Of a DNA stretch of 64,000 bases, positions 15,684 to 24,166 are shown piece by piece. Source of the stretch: Gemmatimonadota bacterium. Lineage in GTDB: Bacteria > Gemmatimonadota > Gemmatimonadetes > Gemmatimonadales > Gemmatimonadaceae. The notes beneath the pieces are model-generated. The model was not told the origin of the DNA and did not search any database. It saw nothing but the letters and a program-made list of their open reading frames with translations. The DNA is taken from assembly GCA_016712265.1 (NCBI GenBank), contig JADJRJ010000028.1, positions 124,001-188,000 on the forward strand. The letters are read 5' to 3'. Made by a program: the position numbers and the translations under genes. Each line of letters starts with the position of its first letter. Positions within the stretch are counted from its first letter, which is position 1.

Positions 15684-15962
15684 ATGCCCGATATTGCCTG
15701 TTCCCGCTGCCAGCAGACCCGCGCCGCGTTCGAGCGCCCGCCGTTTCCTGGCGCCATTGGCCAACGTGTGCTTGGGGAGATCTGCCAGACCTGTTGGGGT
15801 GACTGGCTGAAGCAGCAGACCATGCTCATCAACCATTACGGCCTGAACGTGATGGACCCCGAAGCACGCACCTTCCTGACCAGGAACATGCAGGGTTTCC
15901 TGTTCAAGGCGGGAGGAACGGAGGAGGTCGATACGACCAGGAAGGGGACGATCAATTGGTGA
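15684..15962 (+). CDS. yggX: Probable Fe(II)-trafficking / oxidative-damage protection protein YggX
   Basis: 92 residues from ATG 15684: CSRCQQTRAAFERPPFPGAIG then LGEICQTCWGDWLKQQTMLINHYGLN and MDPEARTFLTRNMQGFLF. The PFPG/ELG, W-x-x-W-x-x-x-Q-T-MLINH-YxLN and FLF landmarks match YggX, which protects Fe-S clusters. Unlike E. coli YggX it has two CxxC-like pairs (CSRC, CQTC), which could bind metal. An ORF extension upstream is not protein-like. Stands alone between a convergent pair of larger units. Confidence 0.88.
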   Translation: MPDIACSRCQQTRAAFERPPFPGAIGQRVLGEICQTCWGDWLKQQTMLINHYGLNVMDPEARTFLTRNMQGFLFKAGGTEEVDTTRKGTINW

Positions 15963-16089
15963 CGTGCTGCGGGTGACGGATCGCCCACTCCTCAACGTCG
16001 GAACGGGAGTCCTACAAAACCGTTGAGATGTCCGCGCACGATCGAGCCACTTTCGTGACGGAAACAATGTTGACGGGTCCGGGGTATGG

Positions 16090-16434
16090 ATGGCAGCATG
16101 TGTTGACCCTGGCGAGGACCCTGCCGTGCTCGCATTTCTGGAGGCACTTCGCGATGCGCTGATCGCGCGTGATGGTGACGCGATCCGACGCTTGTTGGCC
16201 CACCCGCTCGCGGGGATATTGCCCGACGGCGTCCGCGCCGAGGCCGATCGAGTCTTGAAAGGCCAAGCGTCCCCCATGGCTGTGCCCATCGCCACGCTTC
16301 AGCTGTTTCACCAGACCGCACACTGCCTTGGCGTGGTTCGGGAGGCGCGAGGAGCGGGGTCGGAAGAGCTGCCCCATACGGCGCGGCGTCGCACACCAAC
16401 CGCACAGATCGAGCTTCCGTTACAGGTCGCGTGA
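16090..16434 (+). CDS. Hypothetical protein
   Basis: 114 residues, mostly helical at the N-terminus (DPAVLAFLEALRDALIARDGDAIRRLLAHPLAGIL), then a short charged tail. Codon third positions are GC-rich as in neighbours, supporting coding, but no family or motif was recognised. The opening resembles NTF2-like/SnoaL proteins (helix plus RDGDAI), only weakly. It ends just before the terminator shared with the cold-shock gene. Confidence 0.45.
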   Translation: MAACVDPGEDPAVLAFLEALRDALIARDGDAIRRLLAHPLAGILPDGVRAEADRVLKGQASPMAVPIATLQLFHQTAHCLGVVREARGAGSEELPHTARRRTPTAQIELPLQVA

Positions 16435-16442
16435 ACGGGCAC

Positions 16443-16479
16443 AAAAAAAGCCCCCGGGGATTCCCCGGGGGCTTTCTGT
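16443..16479. terminator. Bidirectional intrinsic terminator
   Basis: AGCCCCCGGGG-ATT-CCCCGGGGGCT hairpin with an A7 run before it and a T-rich stretch after it. Read leftwards it ends the cold-shock gene with TTTTTTT; read rightwards it could end the hypothetical gene at 16090-16434. Confidence 0.9.
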
Positions 16480-16489
16480 TTCTTCGAGA

Positions 16490-16696
16490 TCAGGGTTTGG
16501 TGACGTCAGCGGCCTGTGGGCCCTTCTGTCCCTGGACAATCTCGAACTCGACCTGGTCGCCTTCCGCGAGGGACTTGAAGCCATTCGACTGGATTGCGCT
16601 GAAGTGAACGAAGACGTCGGGGCCTCCCTCACGGGAGATAAAGCCGAAACCCTTTGCGTCGTTAAACCACTTCACGGTGCCTTGGATACGTGCCAT
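16490..16696 (-). CDS. Cold-shock protein (CspA family)
   Basis: 68-residue single-stranded nucleic acid binding protein, one OB fold. MARIQGTVKWFNDAKGFGFI contains RNP1 (KGFGFI), and VFVHFSAI holds RNP2. Standard length and composition. Acts as RNA chaperone in the cytoplasm. An AGAGGA stretch precedes the ATG. The intergenic 171 bp upstream separates it from a zinc-ribbon gene that ends in its own terminator, so it likely has its own promoter and a long leader as usual for csp genes (inference). Confidence 0.97.
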   Translation of the reverse strand: MARIQGTVKWFNDAKGFGFISREGGPDVFVHFSAIQSNGFKSLAEGDQVEFEIVQGQKGPQAADVTKP

Positions 16697-16801
16697 CGTG
16701 CCTATCCTCTTCCCTCTGCGGGGCGAAACGGTGGAGCAGGAACGAGGACGCCGGCTGCGGACGCCCTCAGGTGCAAGTACCGGGTGTTACCCCGGACCCA
16801 A

Positions 16802-16840
16802 GAAAAAGCTCGTGCCCTCGAAACGACCGAGTGCACGAGC
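16802..16840 (-). terminator. Intrinsic terminator of zinc-ribbon gene
   Basis: GCTCGTGC (16808-16815) pairs with GCACGAGC (16833-16840), with inner CTCG/CGAG pairing; reading leftwards the stem is followed by TTTTTCTT. It lies 28 bp past the stop at 16868. Confidence 0.85.
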
Positions 16841-16867
16841 ACGAACGATCGAACAGGACCCGACCTT

Positions 16868-17080
16868 CTAGGCAGCGCCCGCAATATAACGAGCCGTGCG
16901 ACCACACGAAGCGCAGGTCAGGGTGACGTGCGACCGTGGCGGGGGTGGAACGTGCATCGGTTCGCGTTCAAAGGCACCGGACCCGCACGAGGGACAGCTC
17001 AGTGGCGATCCGGTGCGGTCTGACGCGATGAGGTGAAGGGCCTGGGCGGGGTTGTACGTGGCCGGACGGGGCTTGCGCAT
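16868..17080 (-). CDS. Small zinc-ribbon protein
   Basis: 70 residues from ATG 17080, chosen because GGGAGG stands 5-6 nt upstream. One four-cysteine zinc ribbon: CPSCGSGAF and, about 26 residues later, CASCGRTARY. Such proteins usually bind nucleic acid or partner proteins; no specific function recognised. It has its own intrinsic terminator, and an adjacent gene (17365-17595) also encodes a small CxxC protein. Confidence 0.7.
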   Translation of the reverse strand: MRKPRPATYNPAQALHLIASDRTGSPLSCPSCGSGAFEREPMHVPPPPRSHVTLTCASCGRTARYIAGAA

Positions 17081-17364
17081 CAAAACCTCCCTTTCAGAAA
17101 GCGGTCCCAACACGGCGGGCGGCACCACCGGGCGGTTCCGTCATCCTGTGCAAATCCAGCTCTGCCAACCACTTGGAGCACAGTTCGTCCGTCCAGTCGC
17201 GCTGCTCGACATTAACGAGTGAGGGACGGGGAACCAACCGGAACGCCGTGGCCGGTAACGCCGTCTCGCACTGTCAACGCGCGGCGCCACGGAAGTGTTG
17301 TGCCGACAGATGTCGGCTCGTTCGCGCGTGGGGGACGGCGGTTGTCAGGAAACCGACGGTGAGG

Positions 17365-17595
17365 TTACCCGCCGTACACGATCTCGCCTTCGGAGTCGAT
17401 GCCGAGCTCCTGGTCGAGGCCGCAAACGCCGCACACCCTGGTCACGATCCAGTGGGTCTTGAGGTCCTTCTTGTGGGTAGTAGGGGCGCGTTTGACACTG
17501 ACCTTCTTGAACGAATACTCGAGGCAGTGGGCGCACGCATGGCCCCGCGCCACCTTTCCGGCGCGATCCTGGGAAATGGCCTTGGGCGCGGTCAT
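17365..17595 (-). CDS. Small CxxC/CxxC zinc-binding protein
   Basis: 76 residues with CAHCLEYSF near residue 21 and CGVCGLDQELG near residue 55, the four cysteines of a zinc knuckle, and a basic middle (KKVSVKRAPTTHKKDLKTHW). No named family recognised; the composition suggests an RNA- or DNA-binding accessory protein. It starts 6 bp after the stop of the stomatin-like gene on the same strand, so the two are probably co-transcribed. Confidence 0.65.
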   Translation of the reverse strand: MTAPKAISQDRAGKVARGHACAHCLEYSFKKVSVKRAPTTHKKDLKTHWIVTRVCGVCGLDQELGIDSEGEIVYGG

Positions 17596-17601
17596 TACCG
17601 C

Positions 17602-18636
17602 CTATCGATCTCCCCCCGTGAGGGCTTTCGGGGCACCGGGCCGGGTCGCGGCGGGTGTTGGGCTTTCGGTGCCGCTGGACTGGAGGAGTGCCCGCAGGCC
17701 ACCGAGGGCTCCCATGACCCCGGAGGCCTCGCTGGGGAGGAAGATCGTCGAGCCCTTGCCCTGCGCGAGCAGGGGGAGCGCATCGAGGTACTTCTGGCTG
17801 AGCAGGTACATCGACGCTTCGCCTTCAGGCAACGATGCAGCGATTCGGCGAATGGCCTCGGCCTCGGCTTCTGCCATGGCGAGGCGTGCTTCGGCGAGGC
17901 CCTGGGCACGGAGGACCGCGGCGTCACGCTCGCCCTGGGCACGGAGCACCTGGGATTCGCGGACTCCCTCGGCCTCGAGGATCGCGGCCCGCTTGGTGGC
18001 TTCCGCGTTGGTGACCGAGGCGCGCCTTTCCCGTTCTGCGCGCATCTGCAATTCCATGGACTGCTGGATGTCCTTGGGCGGCTCGATGGCCTGCAACTCA
18101 ACACGAGTGACATCCACGCCCCAGCCGAGGGAGGCTTCCTCGATGACCTCGCGCATGCGGCGGTTGATCTCGTCGCGCGAGCCGAGGGTGCTGTCCAGCT
18201 CCATCTCGCCGACGATGTTGCGCAGGGTGGTACGGGTCAGCGTTTCCAGGGCATAGGGGAGGTTCTGGACCGCGTACGTCGCCTTTTGCGGATCGGCGAC
18301 GCGATAGTAGAGCACGGCATCAATATCGATGGTCACGTTGTCCTTCGTGATCACCGGCTGGCTCGGGAAGTTGAGCACCTGCTCGCGCAGGTCGATACGC
18401 TCGGTCGACCGCGCGGTCACCTTCTTGAGGCCGCCGACATCAGACTCGAAGAAGCGCACGTCGAGCGTACGCGGGCGTTCGATGAACGGGATCAGGATGT
18501 TCAGCCCGGAACGCGCGACCCGGTGGAAGCGTCCCAGGCGTTCGACGACGATCACCTCGGCCTGGCCGATGATCTTGATCGACTTGACGAGCAGGAGCGC
18601 CGCAATGACGGCGATGATGGCGGGACCGAACAGCAT
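17602..18636 (-). CDS. SPFH/band 7 (stomatin-like, paraslipin) membrane protein
   Basis: 344 residues: one N-terminal membrane helix (FGPAIIAVIAALLLV, residues 3-17), then the band 7 domain (about 20-180: VIVVERLGRFHRVARSGLNILIPF, DNVTIDIDAVLYYRV, LRNIVGEMELDSTLGSRDEIN) and a long Ala/Glu/Arg coiled coil (about 190-265) typical of SPFH oligomers; the end is flexible. A strong GGAGG lies before the ATG. Members scaffold membrane microdomains or modulate proteases. The NfeD partner often paired with this class is absent, while a PD40 protein and an S41 protease follow upstream on the same strand. Confidence 0.93.
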   Translation of the reverse strand: MLFGPAIIAVIAALLLVKSIKIIGQAEVIVVERLGRFHRVARSGLNILIPFIERPRTLDVRFFESDVGGLKKVTARSTERIDLREQVLNFPSQPVITKDNVTIDIDAVLYYRVADPQKATYAVQNLPYALETLTRTTLRNIVGEMELDSTLGSRDEINRRMREVIEEASLGWGVDVTRVELQAIEPPKDIQQSMELQMRAERERRASVTNAEATKRAAILEAEGVRESQVLRAQGERDAAVLRAQGLAEARLAMAEAEAEAIRRIAASLPEGEASMYLLSQKYLDALPLLAQGKGSTIFLPSEASGVMGALGGLRALLQSSGTESPTPAATRPGAPKALTGGDR

Positions 18637-18645
18637 GGTGCCTCC

Positions 18646-19704
18646 TTACTTCCAGTCGGCGAGGAAAAGGTTGGTCTCGTTCGGCTTGTCGTTATGCCGG
18701 TTGGAGGCCCAGAGGAGCCTGGTGCCGTCCGGGCTGAACATCGGGAAGCCGTCGAACACCGGGGTGAAGGTCACCTGCTCGACCTGTGATGGTCCGGCCT
18801 TGTTGGCGTTCGCATCAACGAGGAAGAGGTCGAAGTTTCCGCTACGGGGACTTTGGTGGTTGGACGAGAAGATGATGCGCTGGCCGTCGGGGGTCCACGA
18901 GGGGCCGAAGTTTGCGCCGCCCAGGGCCGTCACCTGGCGCTGGTCGCTGCCGTCGGCGTTCATGACGTACAGCTCCACCTGCGATGGGCGGATCATCTTG
19001 CGGGCGAGCAACCCGCGGTAGGCTGCCAACTGCGCCGAGTCCGCCGGGTGGTGCGCGCGGTACACGATCTTCGTGCCGTCCGGCGACCACCACGGACCGC
19101 CGTCATAGCCGGGGGTGAACGTGAGTCGCTTCACGTTCGTGCCGTCAGCATTCATCGTGTAGATCTCGAGGTCGCCGTCCTTGAGTGACGTGAAGACGAT
19201 GGTCTTCCCATCCGGCGAAAGCACCCCCTCGGCGGTATACACATTGTAGTTTGTCAGGCGCTGCAGGTCGGTGCCGTCACGCTTGACCGTGTAGATGTCG
19301 AACTGGTCGAGCGGCCAGACGTAACCGGCCGAGGGATCCGGGCGCGCTGGGCAGGTCGCGTCGTGTGCGTGCGAGGACGCGAAGAACAGCCGGTCGCCGC
19401 CGGGGAAGAACCACCCGCAGGTCGTCTTGCCGAGGCCATTGGACACACGAACCAGCCCACTACCATCGGCGCGCATGACGTACTGCTGGTCGCAGGTGCG
19501 GCCGTCGCGCGTGGACTGGAAGGTGATCCACTTGCCGTCCTTGCTGAAATACGCCTCGGCGTTTTCGCCGCCATTGGTCAGCTGGCGGAGGTTGGACAAG
19601 TGGCGTTCCGCCGACTCGGCGGCGACCACGGGCAATGGCGTGGCCCGTACACACGAAAGCGCCGCCACGAGGGTCGTGGCGGCGAACGTCATCAGGACTC
19701 TCAT
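18646..19704 (-). CDS. Exported TolB-like PD40 beta-propeller protein
   Basis: 352 residues with a signal peptide (MRVLMTFAATTLVAALSCVRA; the LSC may be a lipobox). At least five PD40 repeats are visible: AYFSKDGKWITFQSTRDG, GVLSPDGKTIVFTSLKDGD, WWSPDGTKIVYRA, SWTPDGQRIIFSSN, MFSPDGTRLLWASNRHND. Related to the TolB propeller and to N-terminal domains of peptidase families, but with no attached catalytic domain. Likely periplasmic, binding proteins or peptides. Nine bp from the stomatin-like gene and 9 bp from the S41 peptidase: a three-gene unit. Confidence 0.88.
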   Translation of the reverse strand: MRVLMTFAATTLVAALSCVRATPLPVVAAESAERHLSNLRQLTNGGENAEAYFSKDGKWITFQSTRDGRTCDQQYVMRADGSGLVRVSNGLGKTTCGWFFPGGDRLFFASSHAHDATCPARPDPSAGYVWPLDQFDIYTVKRDGTDLQRLTNYNVYTAEGVLSPDGKTIVFTSLKDGDLEIYTMNADGTNVKRLTFTPGYDGGPWWSPDGTKIVYRAHHPADSAQLAAYRGLLARKMIRPSQVELYVMNADGSDQRQVTALGGANFGPSWTPDGQRIIFSSNHQSPRSGNFDLFLVDANANKAGPSQVEQVTFTPVFDGFPMFSPDGTRLLWASNRHNDKPNETNLFLADWK

Positions 19705-19713
19705 GCCCTGAAC

Positions 19714-21294
19714 TTACTTGGTGGTCGGTCGGGCGGCGAGCGCGATCAATTCCTTGGTGGACGGCCCTGACTTGAGGATCGCGATGGCGCGCTGGAGTGG
19801 CGGATCGTCGGGGAGGGCGCGGCGTCGAGCCGTGGAATCGCCGAAGGCCGCGCGGGCAAACCGGTTTTCCATGTCGCGATCGATGTAGCGCTGGCCGGCG
19901 TCCCATACGGCGCGATCAATCTCGACGCCGCGCTTCTTGAGTCGGCCGTAGAGCTCCTCGCGCCACGCCGGAGCGACCTGGAAGTCGGGCTTGAGCTGCG
20001 TCTTCATTTGCACCCCGTAATCGTACAGGGTGACGTAGTACTCGGCCCGCTTGGGGGCCAGGGCACGGATGAGCTGCTGCTCGGCGGTCGTGAACGTATC
20101 CGGGCGGACGCTGAGGTCCGGGGTGATCGCGCCGCCGCCATACAGCATCCGGCCAGCCGTCGACTTGTAGGTCGGGCGCGCCTTTCTGGCGCTATCGGAC
20201 TCCAGCGAGTCGGGGTGCACCTCCACGAACTGTCCGTCGGGCATGAGCTTGCGCTCCTTCTGGATCGAGCGCCCGGCCGGCGTAAACCACTTGCCGGTGG
20301 TCATCTTGAGGGCATACCCACCGTCCAGGTTATAGACGGTCTGCACGAGCCCCTTCCCGAACGAGGTGTTGCCGAGAATGAGCGCGCGATCGTGGTCCTG
20401 CAGCGCACCGGCGACGATTTCGGCGGCCGATGCGGAGTATTGGTCGATGAGAATGACAATGGGGAGGTCTGGCGCCATCGGCCGTTCGCGCGCCGCGTAC
20501 ACCTGTGGCTCAGCTCCACGTCCGCGCACCGACGCGATCTCGGCACCCTGTGGGAGAAAGAGGTTGGAGATCGACAACGCCTGCTCCAGGTAACCACCCG
20601 GATTGCCCCGCAGGTCCAGGATGACTCCCTTCACCTTCTGCGCCTGGAAGTTGCGGATCGCGGCGGCGATGTCGCGGGTTGACGACTCGTTGAAGTTGTC
20701 CAACGGGAGGTAGCCGACGCCGTCGAAGGTGATGGCGTATCCAACCGCGGGCACGCGGATGACGCGGCGTGTGAACGACGTCTTGATGGGCTCATTGACC
20801 CCCGGGCGCGCAAAGGTGACCGTCACCTTGGTGTTGGGCGTCCCGCGGAGTGAGTCGGCGACGCGTGCGTTGCTCCACCCGCGAGTCCCCAGGGTGTCGA
20901 TGGCGACGATCACGTCACCTTCCGTGACCCCATTTTCCTCCGCGGGCGTGTTGTGGAACACCCGTGCGACGACCGCGCCCTTGCCGGGCTGGTTTTCGAT
21001 CGACATGCCAAGCCCGCCGTAGCGTCCGCCGGTCGTGGTGTTGAACTGCGTCATCTCCCGCGGGCTCAGCAGCTCGGAGTATGGGTCCTGCAGCTGGCTC
21101 ACCAGCCCCCGGGCCGCCTTCTCGTAGAGCATGGCTTCGTCCACCGAGTCCACGAAGCGCGACTGGACCAGGTCCAGTACCTGCCCGAGGAGGCGTCCTC
21201 CGTCCTGCGTTGCCCGTTCCTGGGCGATAAAGCCGCCGGCCACCAGCGGGGCGACGACGATGATGCCAAGGGCGGCTTTCCTCATGCGGTTCAT
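19714..21294 (-). CDS. S41 family C-terminal processing peptidase
   Basis: 526 residues: N-terminal membrane anchor/signal (KAALGIIVVAPLVAGGFIA), PDZ domain about 95-180 (GGLGMSIENQ...VFHNTPAEENGVTEGDVIVAI), then the S41 core with LDLRGNPGGYLEQALSISNLF, catalytic serine in QYSASAAEIVAGAL and lysine in NTSFGKGLVQT. This is the Ser-Lys dyad of CtpA/Prc proteases that cut protein C-termini in the periplasm. The approximately 170-residue tail after the core is longer than in minimal CtpA. Transcribed ahead of the PD40 and SPFH genes. Confidence 0.93.
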   Translation of the reverse strand: MNRMRKAALGIIVVAPLVAGGFIAQERATQDGGRLLGQVLDLVQSRFVDSVDEAMLYEKAARGLVSQLQDPYSELLSPREMTQFNTTTGGRYGGLGMSIENQPGKGAVVARVFHNTPAEENGVTEGDVIVAIDTLGTRGWSNARVADSLRGTPNTKVTVTFARPGVNEPIKTSFTRRVIRVPAVGYAITFDGVGYLPLDNFNESSTRDIAAAIRNFQAQKVKGVILDLRGNPGGYLEQALSISNLFLPQGAEIASVRGRGAEPQVYAARERPMAPDLPIVILIDQYSASAAEIVAGALQDHDRALILGNTSFGKGLVQTVYNLDGGYALKMTTGKWFTPAGRSIQKERKLMPDGQFVEVHPDSLESDSARKARPTYKSTAGRMLYGGGAITPDLSVRPDTFTTAEQQLIRALAPKRAEYYVTLYDYGVQMKTQLKPDFQVAPAWREELYGRLKKRGVEIDRAVWDAGQRYIDRDMENRFARAAFGDSTARRRALPDDPPLQRAIAILKSGPSTKELIALAARPTTK

Positions 21295-21417
21295 GCGGGA
21301 AATTCCGGAAGGAGGGGTGTCCTAATACTGCATCGAATACGCCCGGAGGGCAGGGTAGTTCCTGAATTCGGACTGATGCGAGGGGGGAAGGTCACCGGGG
21401 AAGAGCAACTGCCAGGG

Positions 21418-21506
21418 CGAAGCACGGGGAGCACGGGCAGTACGGGCAGCACGGGGGGCACGGGGGGCACGGGTCTCGTGCTGGCTCGTACCGCTTGTGC
21501 TTCATC
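21418..21506. repeat. Long hairpin repeat, copy B (six 9-bp units)
   Basis: Left arm begins GCGAAGCACGGGG and runs as six tandem 9-mers from 21421 to 21474 (consensus AGCACGGGS); right arm GCTCGTACCGCTTGTGCTTC ends at 21502. The right arm includes the stop codon of the RepA-like gene. Same family as copies at 5959, 30463 and 30692. Confidence 0.8.
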
Positions 21507-22398
21507 CGTTCGCTTTTTCCCGCGTCGCCAGGACGTAGTCTACGTACCAGACCTTGTCCACCTGATGCACCTTGGCGTCCCGAACCAGCCCGGCGGCCAA
21601 CAACATCTCGTGGGCAGGCTGCAAGACGCGCTGCAAATGGGACGGGTAGCGTTGGACGAGGGGCATCTGCTCTGCCAGGGCTTCCAGGCCGATACGCCAG
21701 GTCACGGTGTCCTCGGCCCGAGCGACCTCCAGCAGACGGTACAACCGCCGTGCGACCGGGGACTGGAGCGCGGCGTATTGGGACGCGACAAGCGTCGTTA
21801 CGTGGCCGGACGCGAGATTGCCGCGCACCACATGCGATAGGACGACCCGGGCATCTCCGGGCTCCGACGTGGTGACATTGGCAAAGAGGGCGAGCTGGTC
21901 GCGATCGGCCACCCGGCGGCGGTCGATCGAGACGGCCTGGAGAACGGTAAAGCGACCCTGGATCGCATGGCCGGCGGCGGCGCTGTAGTAGGCCTCGTGC
22001 GACTCCAGCCCGGTACGCTCCAGCCGGTTGAGCGCCGCGCGCAGTTGTTCATACGTGCGCCCGTCGGCACGTCGGCCAATGGACCGAAGAAAGGCGTGCA
22101 GCGTGAACGTGATCACGCCATCCTCCGGGGAGCCGGCATCCAGGAAACGACGGCACAATTCGACGTACACGTCCTGGTCGAAGGTGCCAGGGAGTCGGTC
22201 GCCAGGTGCGGGGAGCACGCGCCAGCGCCCACCCGACGGCGGGGTAAAGAGGATCGACGACTCCTCGGCGGAATCGCTCAGCCTGAAGACCGGCAGCGAT
22301 TCGAGGGCGCGGTCGAGGAAGATGTGCTTTCCTGGCGGACGCCGGTTGCCCACCGGGGTCCGGGCGCCACGACGCTCGGGCTGTGGCACGGCGCTCAT
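21502..22398 (-). CDS. Plasmid-type replication initiator A-like protein
   Basis: From ATG 22398, which overlaps the upstream gene in ATGA: 298 residues. FRLSDSAEESSILFTPP, GTFDQDVYVELCRRFLDAG, ITFTLHAFLRSIGRRADGRTYEQLRAALNRLERTG and SPVARRLYRLLEVARAEDTVTWRIGLEALAEQMPL outline a tandem winged-helix protein of the replication initiator protein A type. No iterons, ParA or plasmid genes lie nearby, so it is more likely a chromosomal DNA-binding relative than an active replicator (inference). A reading frame extending to 22836 overlaps the SDR gene in another frame and is rejected. Confidence 0.65.
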   Translation of the reverse strand: MSAVPQPERRGARTPVGNRRPPGKHIFLDRALESLPVFRLSDSAEESSILFTPPSGGRWRVLPAPGDRLPGTFDQDVYVELCRRFLDAGSPEDGVITFTLHAFLRSIGRRADGRTYEQLRAALNRLERTGLESHEAYYSAAAGHAIQGRFTVLQAVSIDRRRVADRDQLALFANVTTSEPGDARVVLSHVVRGNLASGHVTTLVASQYAALQSPVARRLYRLLEVARAEDTVTWRIGLEALAEQMPLVQRYPSHLQRVLQPAHEMLLAAGLVRDAKVHQVDKVWYVDYVLATREKANG

Positions 22399-23093
22399 GC
22401 GAGGCGGATCACCTGGCCGGTCATGTTCGACGCGGCCGGACTGCAGAGGTGTGCGATCCAGCCGGCGACGACTTCCCGGTCCACATACGCGATGCCAGTC
22501 CCCATGCTCGCTTCGTTGGCGGCGGTGCGGATGCTCGTGGGCGCGACCGCGTTGGCGCGGACCCCGGTCGCCTTTTCCTCCTGGGCCACCGCCTGCATCA
22601 ACGCGAGGAGGGCGGCCTTGGAGGCGGCGTAGGCGGAGAGGTCGGCGACGCGTCCACCGGGAAGCGCAGCGGCAGACGCGACGTAGGTGATGGCGCCGCG
22701 CGCCTCGCGCAGGAGCGGCAGGAAGGCGCGCGTGGTGCACCAGGCCGTGGTCGCGTTCAGGCTCCACATGCGTTCCCACACGGAGAGCGCACTGTCGGCG
22801 ATCGGGCCGGAGGCGGCGAACCCACCGGCGAGGCACGCCAGCGCGGCAATGCCGCCTCCTTCCGCCGCGACCTGCTCGGCGACGGCGGCAACCGCGGTCG
22901 CGCTCGTGAGGTCACAGGGGAAGCCGATGCAGTCGACGCCCCGCGCGCGCTGCTCGGCCACCCGCGCCGCCAGCTCGCCGGCATCGCGGTCGACGAGGCG
23001 CAATCGGGCTCCCTGTGCGGCGAAGGCGTCGGCGACCGCTTCTCCCAGTTGGCCGCGGCGTCCCACCCCGGTGATCACGACCGTTCCGGTCAT
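22395..23093 (-). CDS. Short-chain dehydrogenase/reductase
   Basis: 232 residues, Rossmann fold: VVITGVGRRGQLGEAVA (a variant of TGxxxGxG), DRDAGELA, LACLAGGF in place of NNAG, catalytic Tyr-Lys in SAYAASKAALLAL and the upstream serine in VASAAALPGG. C-terminal WIAHLCSPAASNMTGQVIRLA is typical of FabG-like enzymes. Substrate unknown. It is the middle gene of a three-gene unit, with 4-bp overlaps to a MerR-like regulator upstream and a RepA-like gene downstream. Confidence 0.9.
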   Translation of the reverse strand: MTGTVVITGVGRRGQLGEAVADAFAAQGARLRLVDRDAGELAARVAEQRARGVDCIGFPCDLTSATAVAAVAEQVAAEGGGIAALACLAGGFAASGPIADSALSVWERMWSLNATTAWCTTRAFLPLLREARGAITYVASAAALPGGRVADLSAYAASKAALLALMQAVAQEEKATGVRANAVAPTSIRTAANEASMGTGIAYVDREVVAGWIAHLCSPAASNMTGQVIRLA

Positions 23094-23635
23094 GCCGGGT
23101 CCACGCGGCCGAGGGCCGTGCGCAGCGCTTCGCGCAAGGTCGTCACGCCGTCGTCGGAGCCGGCGGCCGATCCCTCGCGCACATGCAGCTCAACACCGTC
23201 CGCGACGAGCACGCGCCGCCAGCGAAAGGATCCAAGCTCATCATCCTTGACCGCGTGCGGCACGGCCGCGGCGAGGGTGCTGCCGAGCCAGGTGGCAATC
23301 CGCCGCTCGAGCGCGTCCCCGGTGACCGACTTCATCTCCTTGCGGATCGCGTCGAGGTTGAAGCCCTCGCGCTGCCGGATCTTGATGCCGAGGAGCTGCA
23401 GGAAGTGTCGATAGGTGTAGGTCGCCGACGTGCCCGCGCCTTCGGGGCGATCCATCAACTGGTGCGCGACATAAAAGCGCACAGCGCGCGCGGACGGCGT
23501 GGCGCGCGCCACGGCGTTGGTCGGACGTACACCGACCGCGTCCACGAGTCCCGCGACGTGGGACGCGAGTCCGCGGGCGTTCCACGGTGCAAAACGCGCA
23601 TGTGCGCGCAACAGGGCCACAGGAGACTCCGCCAT
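23090..23635 (-). CDS. MerR-like DNA-binding protein
   Basis: 181 residues. The middle segment ARAVRFYVAHQLMDRPEGAG...YTYRHFLQLLGIKIRQREGFNLDAIRKEM follows the MerR helix-turn-helix and wing pattern (RxYxxxxLxDxP, YxxRHxxQLLxIKxxQxxGxxLxxI). The domain begins near residue 50, after an N-terminal helical segment, which is unusual for MerR proteins. The C-terminal about 70 residues may hold the effector domain. First gene of the MerR-SDR-RepA-like unit; likely regulates its own operon (inference). Confidence 0.65.
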   Translation of the reverse strand: MAESPVALLRAHARFAPWNARGLASHVAGLVDAVGVRPTNAVARATPSARAVRFYVAHQLMDRPEGAGTSATYTYRHFLQLLGIKIRQREGFNLDAIRKEMKSVTGDALERRIATWLGSTLAAAVPHAVKDDELGSFRWRRVLVADGVELHVREGSAAGSDDGVTTLREALRTALGRVDPA

Positions 23636-23712
23636 GGCGGGAGTTTACCCGGCACCGGGTGGCGCGCGCCAGACGAGCGGGCGAGCAACTCGTCAGGCGT
23701 GGAAAACCGGCC

Positions 23713-24108
23713 CTAGGTCGTCGGCGTCGGGTGGATCGTGGACGCCACGCCGTGTTTGGCCGCGATCCCGGCGATCACCACCAGGTCAGCCGGCTTCTCC
23801 AGAAAGTACGTCGCCCCGAGCCGCAGGGTCGCCAGCCGCACCTCTTCGTCCGGGAAGGCGGTCAGCGCGATCACCGTCGCGTCTGGCGAAAGCAGGCCCG
23901 ACGCCGCCATGACCTGCAACCCGCCGTCGCGCTTTCCGCCCAGCCGGATATCCGAGATGATCAGGTCGAAGGGTTGGAGCGCGAGGGCGGATTGGGCCTC
24001 GTCGAGGGTACCCACCGCGGTCACCGTGGTCGCAGTGACGTCGAACAAGTCGGTCAGCGAGTCGCGAATGGACTGCTCGTCTTCGATGATCAGGATCGGA
24101 CGGGGCAC
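23713..24108 (-). CDS. Stand-alone response-regulator receiver
   Basis: 131 residues from GTG 24108, giving VPRPILIIEDEQSIRDSL, the normal start of a receiver. Acidic pair ED (9-10), phospho-acceptor D53 (LIISDIRLGG), T83 (ALTAF) and K105 (LEKPAD) are all present. There is no output domain. It follows the sensor kinase gene by about 58 bp and is probably its partner, acting by protein-protein contact or phosphorelay. GTG 24129 is an alternative start. Confidence 0.88.
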   Translation of the reverse strand: MPRPILIIEDEQSIRDSLTDLFDVTATTVTAVGTLDEAQSALALQPFDLIISDIRLGGKRDGGLQVMAASGLLSPDATVIALTAFPDEEVRLATLRLGATYFLEKPADLVVIAGIAAKHGVASTIHPTPTT

Positions 24109-24166
24109 GGGCGGATTCCGAAGGGACACCGGTTGAACGGAGGAACCGCCGAAAAGGTTCGCGCGC

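Noticed and set aside
21421..21474. Six 9-bp repeats as a possible CRISPR array
   Set aside because: Units are contiguous with no spacers and no cas genes are present; they form one arm of a hairpin.
22399..22836. Upstream extension of the RepA-like gene
   Set aside because: It reads through the SDR gene in another frame with Arg/His-rich, non-protein-like sequence.
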